Origin: Plotosus lineatus
Lineage: Eukaryota > Chordata > Actinopteri > Siluriformes > Plotosidae
Length of the DNA stretch: 64,000 nucleotides
Direction: 5' to 3'
Assembly: GCA_024760905.1 (NCBI GenBank)
Contig: CM045746.1
Coordinates: forward strand, 13,971,466 to 14,035,465
Under the pieces are notes generated by a model. The model saw only the letters and a program-made list of their open reading frames with translations, did no database searches and had not been told where the DNA came from. Both the position numbers and the translations under genes were made by a program. Positions 20,299-31,256 of this stretch are shown one piece after another; positions within the stretch are counted from its first letter, which is position 1, and every line of letters starts with the position of its first letter.

Positions 20299-23200
20299 GC
20301 AGCCATGAGGCGGGGGGGGGCACTAACCAGTGTCTCTCCCCCTTATGCCGGTCCCAAGCCCGGATAAATGCAGAGGTTGCGACAGGAAGGGCATCGGCGT
20401 AAAACTTCTGCCACATTTAAAAATGCAAAATGATCAAAACAAAATTCATACCGGATCGGTCGAGGCCGGGTTAACAGCGACCGCCATCAGTGCTGTCAAC
20501 CAACAGGGTGCTGATGGAAATTGGACTACTGTTGGTCGAAGGCGTCGAAGAAGGAGAGGCGGGAAGTGTCCGTAGGCAGAGAGAGAAGAGGAAATGCGTG
20601 AGCCTCGGACTGAGAGTAGGGACTTTGAATGTTGGGCTATGCAAGAAAGATAGGGAGCTGGCTGACATGATGCAGAGGAGGAAGGTGGACATACTGTGTG
20701 TTCAGGAGACAAGGTGGAAAGGTAGAAGGCTAAAAGCTTAGGAGCAGGGTTTAAACTGTTTTATAATGGTGTGATGGGAAGAGAAAATGGAGTAGGAGTC
20801 ATCTTGAAGGAGGGGTTTGTCAGGAATGTTCTAGAAGTGAAAAAGAGTGTCGAGACAGAGTGATGAGTCTCAAGTTAGAAATTGAAGGCGTGATAGTCAA
20901 TGTTGTTAGTGCTTATGCCCCACAGGCAGGATGTAAGCTAGAAGAGAAGGAGAGATTCTGGAGTGAGTTAGATGAAGTGATGCAGAGAACCCCAGAGGTG
21001 AAAGAGTGGTCATTGGAGCAGACTTCAATGGACATGTTAGTGCAGGCAACAGAGGCAGTGATGGGCAGGTTTGGTATCCAGGACAGGAACACAGAAGGAC
21101 AGATGTTGATCGATTTTGCAAAAAGGATGGAAATGGCTGTGGTGAATACTTTTCTTCCAGAAGAAACAGAAGCATAGGGTGACTTATGAAAGCGGAGGTA
21201 GAGCACACAGGTAGACTACATCTGTGTAAGCGAGGAGTAATTTGAAGGAAGTCAGTGACTGCAAAGTAGTAGTGGGTGAAGTGTTGCCAAACAGCATAGG
21301 ATGGTGGTGTGTGGATGACACTGATGGTGAGAAAGGTGAAAGGCAAAGGTAGAGCAGAAGACAAAGTGGTGGAAGCTGAAAGGAAGGGTGTGGTGTTGTC
21401 TTCAAGGAGGAGTTGAAACAGGCTTTGGGTAGTCAGGAAGTGCTTCCAGAGGACTGGACAACCACAGCCAATGTGATCAGGGAGACCGGTAGGAGAGTAT
21501 TTGGTGTGTCCTCTGGAAGGAAAGTAGATAAGGAAACTTGGTGGTGGAATGAGAAGTGCAGGAGTGTGTACAAAGAGAGGTTAGCCAAGAAGAAGTGGGA
21601 CATTGAGAGGACCGAAGAGAGTAAACAGGAGTACAGGGAGACACAGCGTAAGCTTAAGGTAGCAGTGTCAAAGGCCAAACAGAGGGCGTATGATGACTTG
21701 TATGATAGAGTTGAACAGTAAGGAGGGAGAAATGATCTATACAGGTTAGCACAGCAGAGAAATAGAGATGGGAAAGGCGTGCAGCAAGTTAGAGTGATAA
21801 AGGACAGAGAGGAAATGTATTGACTGATGACAGAAGTGTGCTGGGAAGATGGAAGAGTACTTTGAAGAGCTGATGAATGAGGAAAATGAGAGAAGAAAGT
21901 AGAAGGGTGACCGTTGAGGAGCAGGAAGTAGCAAAGATTAGTAAGGGAGAAGTGAGGAGGGCATTGAAGAGGATGAAGAGTGGAAAGGCAGTTGGCCCTG
22001 ATGACATGCCAGTTGAGGTATGGAAGTGTCTAGGGGAGGTAGCAGTAGATTTTCTGACAAGAATATTCAACAAGGTCTTAGAAAGTGAGCAGATGCCAGA
22101 GGAATGGAGGAGAAGTGTGCTTGTGCCCATTTTTAAGAACAAGGGCGATGTACAGAGTTGTGGCAACTACAGAGGGATAAAGTTGATGAGCCATACAATG
22201 AAGCTATGGGAAAAGAATAGTGGAAGCAAGACTAAGGGCAGAGGTCAGCATTTGTGAACAACAGTTTGGTTTCATGCCAAGAAAGAGCACCACAGATGCA
22301 GTGTTTGCTTTGAGGATGTTAATAGAGAAGTACAGAGAGGTCAGAAGGAGCTGCATTGTGCCTTTGTGGATCTGGAGAAAGCATATGACAGGGGTGCCGA
22401 GAGAAGAACTGTGGTATTGTATGAGGAAGTCTGGAGTGACAGAGAAGTATGTTAGAGTGGTGCAGGACATGTATGATAGATGTAAGACAGTGGTGAGGTG
22501 TGCTGTCGATGTGACAGAAGAGTTCAAGGTGGAGGTGAAGGACTACATCAAGGGTCAGCTCTCAGCCCTTCTTGTTTGCTATGGTGATGGACAGGCTAAC
22601 AGATGAGGTTAGACAAGAATCTCCATGGACTATGATGTTTGCAGATGACATTGTGATCTGTAGTGAGAGCAGGGACCAAGTGGAGGAAAATCTAGAGAGG
22701 TGGGAGGTATGCCCTGGAAAGGAGGGGATTGAAGGTTAGTCTTAGTAAGACAGAATACATGTGTGTGAGCGACAAAGGACCCAAGAGGAACTTTGAGGTT
22801 ACAGGGGGCAGAGATAAAGAAGGTGGAGGATTTTAAGTACTTAGGCTCAACAATCCAGCGCAATGGAGAGTGTGGAAAAGAGGTGAAGAAGCGCGTGCAG
22901 GCAGGTTGGAATGGATGGAGAAAAGTGTCCGGTGTGATGTGTGATAGGAGAGTATCGGGCAAGAATGAAGGGAAAAGTGTACAAGAGCGGTGATGAGGCC
23001 AGCAATGTTGTATGGTTTAGAGACAGTGGCCTGGGGAAAAGACAGGAGTCAGAGTTGGAGGTAGCAGAGATGAAAATGTTGAGGTTCTCTTTGGGAGTAA
23101 CGAGGATGGATAGGATCAGAAATGAGTACATCAGAGGACAGCACATGTTAGATGTTTTGGAGACAAAGTCAGAGAGGCTAGATTGAGATGGTTTGGACAT

Positions 23201-23425
23201 GTACAGAGGAGGGATAGTGAGTATATTGGTCGTAGGATGCTTTGAGGTTGGAACTACCAGGCAAAAAGGCCCAGAGGAAGACCAAAGAGAAGATTTATGG
23301 ATGCAGTGAAGGCGGACATGAAGGTCGTTGGAGTAAGAGTAGAAGATGCAGAGGATAGGGAGAGATGGAGGCAGATCATTTGCTGTGGCGAGCCCCTGAA
23401 GGGAACAGCCGAAAGGAAAAGAAGA

Positions 23426-23427
<2 letters not shown>
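20297..23427 (+). mobile_element. RTE-like LINE (RTE-A) copy 2
   Basis: 3.13-kb plus-strand copy with a complete 5' region (ATGCAGCCATGAGGCGG..., CCAAGCCCGGATAAATGCAG) and 3' end (GGGAACAGCCGAAAGGAAAA, GAAGAAG). It is the most decayed of the three: the coding region is broken into at least seven frames (about 20490-23400). Recognisable pieces are VNVVSAYAPQAGCKLEEKER (endonuclease), [38 protein letters not shown], a mutated QGSA block ([14 protein letters not shown]) and [19 protein letters not shown]. It cannot express an intact protein. Confidence 0.88.
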
Positions 23428-23428
<1 letters not shown>

Positions 23429-23485
<57 letters not shown>

Positions 23486-23487
23486 TT
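23429..23487. repeat. (TA)n then poly-T
   Basis: About 48 bp of TA followed by 12 T, between RTE-A copy 2 and LINE-B. Confidence 0.9.
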
Positions 23488-23503
23488 TTACATTTTATCT
23501 GTC

Positions 23504-25019
23504 CGCGATCTCTGTGAGACTGTCGAGGGCCACTTGAATTCGAGTGACTCTCGCCCGGCTTACAGGGCGTTGCGGAGCGTCCGTTCCTCTCGGTCCACAT
23601 CGCGATGTCAGACAGTGAAAGCTGCAGATGGTAGTGTCCTTACTGTAGAATCGGAAGTGAGGACTCGTTGGGCCGAGTACTTTGAGGAGTTCCATCTTGC
23701 TGACCCTCCCACCCGCAGCCTGGCCGTTGTGGATGCTGAAACTCTTGTTGCCGACCCTCCCCCAGGCTGTGACCCGCCAACTCTTGAGGAAACTCGGAGG
23801 GCGGTGTGGCGCTTGGCGGATGGCAAATCTGCGGGAGTTTGTGGTATCCACGTGGAAATGCTTAAGGCGGGAGGTGAGGCTGTCCTCAGGTGGCTGTTCA
23901 TTCTTGTGTGCTCCGTGTGGAGCACTGGTGTTATCCCAACTGACTGGAAACGGGGCATCATTGTCCCGATCTGGAAGGGGAAGGGTGATACCCGAGAATG
24001 CAACATTTACCGGGGGGTTACTCTCCTCTCAGTTCCGGGCAAGGTCTTCGCGTGGATTCTACTGGACAGGATCCGTCAGCAGCTAGCGCACCAGTGCCCT
24101 GAACAGTCCGGGTTCACACCAAAGAGGTCTACCGTAGACCGCATCCTGGGGCTCCGCGTCCTATACGAGCGCTTGTGGGAGTTTGATAGGGGTTCCTTGC
24201 CGCCTATATAGATTTTTGCAAGGCGTTCGTTGAAACGCAAAACGTTCGTTGAAAAAAAAAAAGACAGAATGTGGCGATATCATTGGTTGTAGTTTCCAAA
24301 ACAATGGTGAAAAAAAAAAAACAAAAAAAAACAATGACTATTTCACAGTGTGAAACCTACTCAGTAAGTACACTGAGTAGAGGATAGGGAGGCCCTCTGG
24401 GGCATACTTCGTCTACGTGGGATCCCGTCGGCTCTGGTCCAGCTGATATCGTCGCTGTATTCTGGGACAGAGAGTGCTGTGAGGTGTGGGGGCTCCACCT
24501 CTGACTTCTTTTCGGTTGAGACCGGAGTGAGGCAGGGGTGTGTTCTGGCCCCCACTCTCTTCAGTACTGCAATGGACTGGATCATGGCGGCGGTATCGGG
24601 TGGATCGGCCTGCGGTGTGTCGTTCGGTGAGGTTCAGATTACTGATCTGGACTTTGCCGATGACGCAGTGATCTTCGCTGAAATGGTGGATGTCCTGACG
24701 GAGACTCTCTGTTCGTTGGGTGAGGAGGCGGACCCGCTTGGTTTGTGAGTCTCCTGGATCAAAACCAAGATCCAGGCTTTCGACGACCTCTTGGATGCTG
24801 CTGTTGACTCGATCACTGTGGGTCGTGAAAGAGTAGAGATCGTGGTGTCTTTCACTTACCTTGGCAGTGTGGTCCATCGTTCCACAGATTGCAGGACCGA
24901 GATCAATCGTCGACTTGGTGTAGCCTATGGGGCGATGGACTCGCTGGACAGGACCGTGTGGCGGTCGAGGTATCTGAGCAGGTACGAAAGTCCGAGTCTT
25001 TCACGCCCTTGTGCTCCCT
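23504..25019 (+). pseudogene. LINE-B reverse transcriptase remnant
   Basis: The first frame (to 24211) contains RWAEYFEEFHLADPPT, LADGKSAGVCGIHVEMLKAG, WKRGIIVPIWKGKGDT, YRGVTLLSVPGKVFAWILLD and CPEQSGFTPKRSTVDRILGL. After an insertion of about 150 bp the frame 24479-24748 has VETGVRQGCVLAPTLFSTAM and DLDFADDAVIFAEM (catalytic FADD). 24791-25019 has FTYLGSVVHRSTDCRTEINR. Sequence between CKAF and VRCGG is lost or replaced. Clade not assigned. It is distinct from Rex3 and RTE-A. Confidence 0.75.
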
Positions 25020-25332
25020 GTCTTGAATGCAGCTGTGAGGCGGCGTTGGGGGCACTAACCAGTGTCTCTCCCCCTTATGCCGGTCCCAAGCCCGGATAAA
25101 TGCAGAGGGTTGCGACAGGATGGGCATCTGGCGTAAAACTTCTGCCACATTTCCAATGCAAATGATCAAAACAAAATTCATACCGGATCGGTCGAGGCCC
25201 GGGTTAACAACGACCTCCATCAGTGCTGTCAACCAACAGGGTGCTGATGGAAATTGGACTACTGTTGGTCGAATGTGTTGAAGAAGGAGAGGTGGGAGGC
25301 GTGTCCGTAGGCAGAAAGAGAAGAGGAAATGC

Positions 25333-26201
25333 GTGAGCCTTGGACTGAGAGTAGGGACTTTGAATGTTGGAACTATGCAAGGAAAAGATAGAGAGCTGGC
25401 TGACATGATGCACAGGAGGAAGGTAGACATACTGTGTGTTCAGGAGACCAGGTGGAAAGGTAGCAAGGCTAGAAGCTTAGGAACAGGGTTTAAGCTGTTT
25501 TATCATGGTGTGGAGGGGAAGAGAAATGGAGTCATCTTGAAGGAGGGGTTTGTCAGGAATGTTCTAGAAGTGAAAAGAGTGCCAGACAGAGTGATGAGTG
25601 TCAAGTTAGAAATTGAAGGCGTGATGGTCAATGTTGTTAGTGCTTATGCCCCACAGGCAGGATGTGAGCTAGAAGAGAAGGAGAGATTCGGGAGTGAGTT
25701 AGATGAAGTGATGCAGAGAACCCCCAGAGGTGAAAGAGTGATCATTGGGGCAGACTTCAATGGGCATGTTGGTGCAGGCAACAGAGGGGACGAGGAAGTG
25801 ATGGGCAGGTTGGTATTCAGGACAGGAACACAGAAGGACAGATGTTGATCGATTTTGCAAAAAGGATGGAAATTGCTGTGGTGAATACTTTCTTCAAGAA
25901 GAAACAGGAGCATAGGGTGACTTATGAAAGCAGAAGTAAGAGCACACAGGTAGACTACATCTTGTGTAGGCGATGTAATTTGAAGGAAGTCAGTGACTGC
26001 AAAGTAGTAGTGGGTGAGAGTGTTGCCAAACAGCATAGGATGATGGTGTGCAGGATGACGCTGATGGTGAGGAAGGTGAAAAAAGCAAAGGCAGCGCAGA
26101 AGACAAAGTGGTGGAAGCCGAAAAAGGAAGAGTGTCGTGTTGTCTTCAAGGAGGAGTTGAAACAGGCTTTGGGTAGTCAGGAAGTGCTTCCAGAGGACTG
26201 A
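25333..26201 (+). pseudogene. RTE-A copy 3: endonuclease, one frameshift
   Basis: 25333-25848 has LRVGTLNVGTM, ILCVQETRWKG, VNVVSAYAPQAGCELEEKER and VIIGADFNGHVG. 25842-26201, after a single T is lost in a GTTTGG context, has FAKRMEIAVVNTFF, STQVDYILCRRCNLKE and KTKWWKPKKEECRVVF, ending at TGA where copies 1 and 2 have Trp (EDW/TT). Confidence 0.82.
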
Positions 26202-26216
26202 ACAACCACAGCCAAT

Positions 26217-28139
26217 GTGATCAGGGAGATTGGTAGGGGAGTACTTGGTGTGCCCTCTGGAAGGAAAGTAGATAAGGAAACTTGGTGGTGGAATGAGGAA
26301 GTGCAGGAGTGTGTACAAAAGAAGAGGTTAGCTGAGAAGAAGTGGGACACAGAGAGGACCGAAGAGAGTAAACAGGAGTACAGGGTGACACAGTGTAAGG
26401 CGAAGGTAGCGGTGTCAAAGGCCAAACAGTATGATGACTTATATGATAGGTTGGACAGTAAGGAGGGAGAAAATGATTTATACAGGTTAGCACAGCAGAG
26501 AAATAGAGATGGGAAAGACGTGCAGCAAGTTAGAGTGATCAAGGACAGAGAGGGAAATGTATTGACTGATGACAGAAGTGTGCTGGGAAGATGGAAAGAG
26601 TACTTTGAAGAGCTGATGAATGAGGAAAATGAGAGAGAAAATAGAGTAGAAGGGGTGACTGTTGAGGACCAGGAAGTAGCAAAGATTAGTAAAGGTGAAA
26701 TGAGGAGGGCATTGAAGAGGATGAAGAGTGGAAAGGCAGTTGGTCTTGATGACATACCAGTTGAGATATGGAATTGTCTAGGGGAGGTAGCAGTAGATTT
26801 CTTGACAAGAATATTCAACAAGGTCTTAGAAAGTGAGCAGATGCTGGAGGAATGGAGGAGAAGTGTGCTTGTGCCCATTTTTAAGAACAAGGGAGATGTA
26901 CAGAGTTGTGGCAACTACGGAGGGATAAAGTTGACGAGCCATACAATGAAGTTATGGGAAAGAATAGTGGAAGCTAGACTAAGGGCAGAGGTCAGCATTT
27001 GTGAACAACAGTTTGGTTTCATGCCAAGAAAGAGCACCACAGATGCAGTGTTTGCTTTGAGGATGTTAATAGAGAAGTACAGAGAAGATCAGAAGGAGCT
27101 GCATTGTGCCTTTGTGGATCTGGAGAAAGCATATGACAGGGTGCCAAGAGAGGAGCTGTGGTATTGTATGAGGAAGTCTGGAGTGGCAGAGAAGTATGTT
27201 AGAGTGGTGCAGGACATGTATGAGCGATGTAAGACAGTGGTGAGGTGTGCTGTCGGTGTGACAGAAGAGTTCAAGGTGGAGGTGGGACTGCATCAAGGGT
27301 CAGCTCTCAGCCCCTTCTTGTTTGCTATGGTGATGGACAGGCTGACAAACGAGGTTAGACAAGAAAGTCCATGGACTATGATGTTTGCAGATGACATCGT
27401 GATCTGTAGTGAGAGCAGAGAACAAGTGGAGGAAAATCTAGAGAGGTGGAGGTATGCCCTGAAAAGGAGGGGAATGAAGGTTAGTCTCAGTAAGACAGAA
27501 TACATGTGTGTGAACGACAAGGACCCAAGAGGAATGGTGAGATTACAGGGGGCAGAGATCAAGAAGGTGGAGGATTTTAAGTACTTAGGCTCAACAATCC
27601 AGAGCAATGGAGAGTGTGGAAAAGAGGTGAAGAAGCGCGTGCAGGCAGGTTGGAATGGATGGAGAAAAGCGTCCGGTGTGATGTGTGATAGGAGAGTATC
27701 AGCAAGAATGAAGGGAAAAGTGTACAAGACGGTGATGAGGCCAGCGATGTTGTATGATTTAGAGACAGTGGCCCTGGGGAAAAGACAGGAGTCAGAGTTG
27801 GAGGTGGCAGAGATGAAAATGTTGAGGTTCTCTTTGGGAGTAACGAGGATGGATAGGATCAGAAATGAGTACATCAGAGGGACAGCACATGTTAGATGTT
27901 TTGGAGACAAAGTCAGAGAGGCTATATTGAGATGGTTTGGACATGTACAGAGGAGGGATAGTGAGTATATTGGTAGTAGGATGCTGAGGTTGGAACTACC
28001 AGGCAGAAGGCCCAGAGGAAGACCAAAGAGAAGATTTATGGATGTGGTGAAGGCAGACATGAAGCTCATTGGAGTAAGAGTAGGAGATACAGAGGATAGG
28101 GTGAGATGGAGGCAGATCATTTGCTGTGGCGACCCCTGA
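26217..28139 (+). CDS. RTE-A copy 3: reverse transcriptase ORF (640 codons)
   Basis: The longest open frame of the window. Order: linker with ETWWWNEEVQECVQ (residues about 21-34); fingers SGKAVGLDDIPVEIWNC and [39 protein letters not shown] (first catalytic Asp); [33 protein letters not shown] (catalytic FADD); VSLSKTEYMCVND; VEDFKYLGSTI; then the C-terminal RNEYIRGTAHVRCFGDKV, RWFGHVQRRDSEYIGSRMLR and a basic GRRPRGRPKRRF. It ends 33 bases before the GAA-rich tail. It lacks the in-frame endonuclease because of the TGA at 26200, so it is an element protein without its N-terminal half. Changes such as YGGIK for YRGIK suggest loss of constraint. Confidence 0.85.
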   Translation: MIREIGRGVLGVPSGRKVDKETWWWNEEVQECVQKKRLAEKKWDTERTEESKQEYRVTQCKAKVAVSKAKQYDDLYDRLDSKEGENDLYRLAQQRNRDGKDVQQVRVIKDREGNVLTDDRSVLGRWKEYFEELMNEENERENRVEGVTVEDQEVAKISKGEMRRALKRMKSGKAVGLDDIPVEIWNCLGEVAVDFLTRIFNKVLESEQMLEEWRRSVLVPIFKNKGDVQSCGNYGGIKLTSHTMKLWERIVEARLRAEVSICEQQFGFMPRKSTTDAVFALRMLIEKYREDQKELHCAFVDLEKAYDRVPREELWYCMRKSGVAEKYVRVVQDMYERCKTVVRCAVGVTEEFKVEVGLHQGSALSPFLFAMVMDRLTNEVRQESPWTMMFADDIVICSESREQVEENLERWRYALKRRGMKVSLSKTEYMCVNDKDPRGMVRLQGAEIKKVEDFKYLGSTIQSNGECGKEVKKRVQAGWNGWRKASGVMCDRRVSARMKGKVYKTVMRPAMLYDLETVALGKRQESELEVAEMKMLRFSLGVTRMDRIRNEYIRGTAHVRCFGDKVREAILRWFGHVQRRDSEYIGSRMLRLELPGRRPRGRPKRRFMDVVKADMKLIGVRVGDTEDRVRWRQIICCGDP

Positions 28140-28584
28140 AGGGAACAGCCGAAAGGAAAAGAAAAAGAAGAAGTGCTCCCTGTCTTGCGCTACTCAAGTG
28201 AGACATGGACGCTCACGGTTAAGCTTGGACGACGACTGGACTCCTTTGTTATGACTTCCCTTCGCTGCATCTTCGGATATCGCTGGTGGGACTTTGTTAC
28301 CAACCAGAAGGTGCTCGGGGATGCGGGGATGGTAAGAGTAACCTGCTTGATCCGCGACCATCAGCTGCGCTACTATGGGCACTTGGCACGTTTCCTGCCT
28401 TTGGACCCAGCACACCGGATCCTGTCCGTTCAGGATCCTAGGGGCTGGAGCCGATCGCGGGGACAAACTGCATCTCTTACGAAATCAGACAAACTAACAT
28501 TAAGACATTAAAGTGTGGAGAAAGGATCTCTTCATAATCCAAGATATACAAACTCTCGAGCGGGTTGCTTCTGAAACAGAGTCA

Positions 28585-28800
28585 CTAATCTTTATAGATG
28601 ATGTAATTCATGATGGTAGCAGCAAAATAAATTGCAGGAGAACAACCCAAAGCATACTGATAAAACAAGAAAGGACTTAATCAAGGGGGGAAGATAGGAC
28701 GATGTGGGCAGTCAGCAGACTTTAACCCAAATGAGCATGCATCTTACCTCCTGAAGAGGAGACTGAAGAGAGAAACCACAAAAACAAATAACTGAAAAAG
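28585..28800 (+). pseudogene. Mariner/Tc1-type transposase fragment
   Basis: Plus-strand pieces FIDDVIHDGSSKIN (28590s) and QSADFNPNEHASYLLKRRLK (about 28705-28765) resemble the central and DxE parts of a Tc1/mariner transposase (consensus QSPDLNP.EH.FYLLKRRLK). There are stops between them and no terminal repeats were found. Confidence 0.5.
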
Positions 28801-28846
28801 GATCTGAGATACAAGTCTTGAAACAGAACAAAAGAAAAACACAATA

Positions 28847-29265
28847 CAGTGATCCATCGCTACTTCGTGCGCCAGTTTCTGCGGCTTTAATGCATTGCGG
28901 ATTTTTCAAAAGTATTCATAGAAAAATAAAATAGATAAGGAAAGTAAGAAAAATGCCACAAAACAAGGCCAATTATGCAAAAAAAAAAAAAAACCCACCC
29001 GAACAAAAAAACAAAAAACAAAAAACAACCCAAAACCCCCAAACAAAACTACTTACATTTTTATGTGAGGTGCGCATCTGAGTGTGAGCACACGTCTGTA
29101 TGTGTGTGTATTTATATTTTATTTACATCTCATGCATTATTTTTGAATGTTTTATTGTTATTATAAGCATGTATAGGGTTGAATATGTATTTATTGATAT
29201 TATATACACATATACATGTACGTATACGTCAGTCAGGCTGGTTGATCCTACTTCACGGAAATCAG
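28847..29265 (+). mobile_element. Tigger-like MITE (GATCCCTC family), 3' end lost
   Basis: TA-CAGTGATCCATCGCTACTTC at the left, followed by the shared interior (AAGGCCAATTATGC, TTTATATTTTATTTACATC, TATACACATATACATGTACG). It breaks at GGAAATCAGTGG, where a SINE tail T (29268-29335) follows. Confidence 0.75.
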
Positions 29266-29267
29266 TG

Positions 29268-29338
29268 GCGAGATGGATGCCAGTCTCCCCACAACCCTAA
29301 TTAGGATTAAGTGCTTCAGAAAATGAATGAATGAACAA
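29268..29338 (+). mobile_element. SINE tail T fragment
   Basis: GATGCCAGTCTCCCCACAAC, CCTAATTAGGATTAAGTGC, AAAATGAATGAATGAAC. Confidence 0.65.
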
Positions 29339-29339
29339 T

Positions 29340-29900
29340 GCAGTTTGCATGTTCTACAAATGCACTTTCACATCCAGGGACAATTAGCCCTAGGAATATG
29401 CAGCCAAGTATAAAGTTTTAATTGCTAGAATTTACTTTTAGACAATAGGTTCTAATACTTTTGCTCATTTGAAGATTGGGTGATCTTACCAATGGTCCCG
29501 TGTTCTACGTTGCTCAGCAAAAGCATACCTGTCAGCACTCACACTAGTTACTCATGTTCCTGTCCATGTTGTGAAGTATCTGTGTTTCTGTCAGTACATA
29601 CCAAGTCTTTGCGTTTCATATGTGCTTGCTAGCTGTCTACCTTATTATTAATGTCTCTGGGCCTCATCTCTGATATTGATCTTCTGTGTATAATCTCAGC
29701 TCATCTCACATTATACAAATCTACCTTACCTATATTGTGCTGTTTGTCTGACTGCCTGGTTCCTGCTTGTCTACTGATTAGTAATATGGACAGTGATCTA
29801 ACCTGTATTAAACTCTTGCATCCTGCTTTTCTCAGTGACCTTACACCAACTTTTCAAACAACTATCCTGTTCGTTGTTATGTTATACATATGTTATACAT
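29340..29900. other. No recognised gene
   Basis: Only chance ORFs, for example one at 29651-29902 of hydrophobic composition with no recognised homology. A brief SINE-2-like TTTGCATGTTCT occurs at 29344. Confidence 0.4.
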
Positions 29901-29919
29901 AACAATGAACCAATACAAA

Positions 29920-31250
29920 CCCAGCCAAAGCTGGTCCCAAGCCCGGGAAAATTGCGGAGGTGTTGTGTGCTAGACTGGCAACCTAGCCATGTAAAACTGT
30001 AACCGCTACAGAAACAGCAAACAACAAACCTAGAGGTCAACCATGAGGACCAAGCCAAAACACTGGCTGGATGACCACTGGTGATCAAAGCCCAGTTAGG
30101 GAAGTCAACAGTGCGAGTGGGAACCTCCTGGAAACAAGAGGAAGGATCAGAGTTGGAACATGGAATGTGTGCACCATGGATGAGTCATCAAGGACAGCTC
30201 AGGTCATCAAAGAAATGGAAAGACATCAGCTAGACATCCAGGGAATAAGTGAATGTAGCTGGATAGGAATAGGATGCCTACAGACCACTGATAAGACCAC
30301 AGTGCTGTACTCAGGCAAAGACAATACTCATGAGTATGGAGTAGCTCTCCTAGTCAAAGGAAACAGCATTGGGTTCCTCATGGAGTGGGAACCAATAAAT
30401 GAGAGGCTGCGAAGAGCAAGGTTCAATTCCAAGTTCAGCAAGCTTACCATCATACAAGGATATGCACCAACCAATCACGCAGAGGAAGAAATACAAGAAC
30501 TGTGGTGTAAACAACTAAAAGCAGTAATATCAAAGCTTCCCCAACATGATATGTTTCTCATGATAGGTGACCTTAATGCCAAAGTTGGAGGTGACAACAC
30601 CAACAAAGAAAGAATAATGGGGAAACATGGCTATGGCACCATGAATGAAAATGGTGAACACGCAGCAAATCTATGTGAGGAAAATAACCTCGTGATTGGA
30701 GGCACCATCTTTCCACACAACGAAATCCACAAACTCACATGGAAGTTGCCAAATGGTAGAGATACTAAACAATTGACCACATCCTAATCAACAGCAAGTG
30801 GAGAAGGTCACTGGCTGATGTAAGAGTCTATCGGGGAGCAGATGCAAAGACTGACCATACCATTAAACTCAAACTACACAGGAACATCACCCACAGCCAG
30901 AAGAGGGAGAACACCAATGTATCAAGGCTAAAAGCACCAGAGGTCAAAGCAAAATTCACAATTGAACATAGGAACCAATTCTAGGCCCTTGAGCACAATG
31001 ATGAAAAATCTATGCTTCAATACAGTAAAGCCTATTGACAGTAAAAATACATACCGAATAATACACACAGGAAGTGAAAGATCAGGGATACCTATGTCAA
31101 AACCAGCAAGAAAGTACCTGGCCTCAGAAAGAAGAACAGCAAGGAATGGCTCTCGGATTTGATCACCTTAGCTATGCAGTCACCGACTGTGAAGATGACT
31201 TTTCACTGCTGGTGATATAAACCCTTTTTCACAATTTATAGTTGTTGTAC
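29920..31250 (+). mobile_element. LINE 5' half encoding endonuclease (third family)
   Basis: GC-moderate 5' leader (GCTGGTCCCAAGCCCGGGAA...) then an endonuclease frame from 30071. The RT region is absent. The fragment ends near 31245, just before SINE-1. It differs from RTE-A and Rex3 in sequence. I recall close relatives in databases as 'craniofacial development protein 2-like' LINE endonucleases. Confidence 0.65.
30071..30960 (+). pseudogene. LINE endonuclease domain, frameshifted
   Basis: 30071-30787 reads RIRVGTWNVCTMDESSRTAQ, LDIQGISECSWIG, LTIIQGYAPTNHAEEEIQE, MIGDLNAKVGGDN and MGKHGYGTMNENGE, then FPHNEIHKLTW. After a one-base loss at about 30770, the neighbouring frame continues HILINSKWRRSLADVRVYRG and ADAKTDHTIKLKLH, the last catalytic DH region (here TDHT). 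All the active-site blocks of an apurinic-type endonuclease can be followed, but the frame is broken. Confidence 0.75.
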
Positions 31251-31256
31251 AACCAA

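Larger units (their letters stand above)
25026..28172 (+). mobile_element. RTE-like LINE (RTE-A) copy 3, nearly intact
   Basis: 3.15-kb full-length copy flanked by the 15-bp duplication GTGCTCCCTGTCTTG. The 5' UTR is GCAGCTGTGAGGCGGC...CCGGATAAATGCAG; the 3' UTR is GGCGACCCCTGAAGGGAACA with a GAAAAAGAAGAAG tail. The coding region is broken by few lesions: a stop around 25281 in the N-terminal arginine-rich part, a one-base loss near 25812 in the endonuclease and a TGG-to-TGA change at about 26200. The downstream 640-codon frame is open. It is the best-preserved and probably youngest copy here. Confidence 0.9.
23490..28480 (+). mobile_element. LINE-B, interrupted by RTE-A copy 3
   Basis: A second non-LTR family, GC-richer than its surroundings. 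The left part (about 23490-25025) and the right part (28173-about 28480) are separated by RTE-A copy 3 and joined by the 15-bp duplication GTGCTCCCTGTCTTG (25011-25025, 28173-28187). The reading resumes across it: YLSR... on the left, VLPVLRYSSETWTLTVKL on the right. There is also a short A-rich insertion at about 24235-24350 after the DFCKAF motif. The element lacks its endonuclease part and has stops. Confidence 0.8.

Noticed and set aside
20906..28120. Minus-strand ORFs opposite RTE-A copies 2 and 3 (up to 275 codons)
   Set aside because: Same reason: shadows of the plus-strand endonuclease and RT frames.
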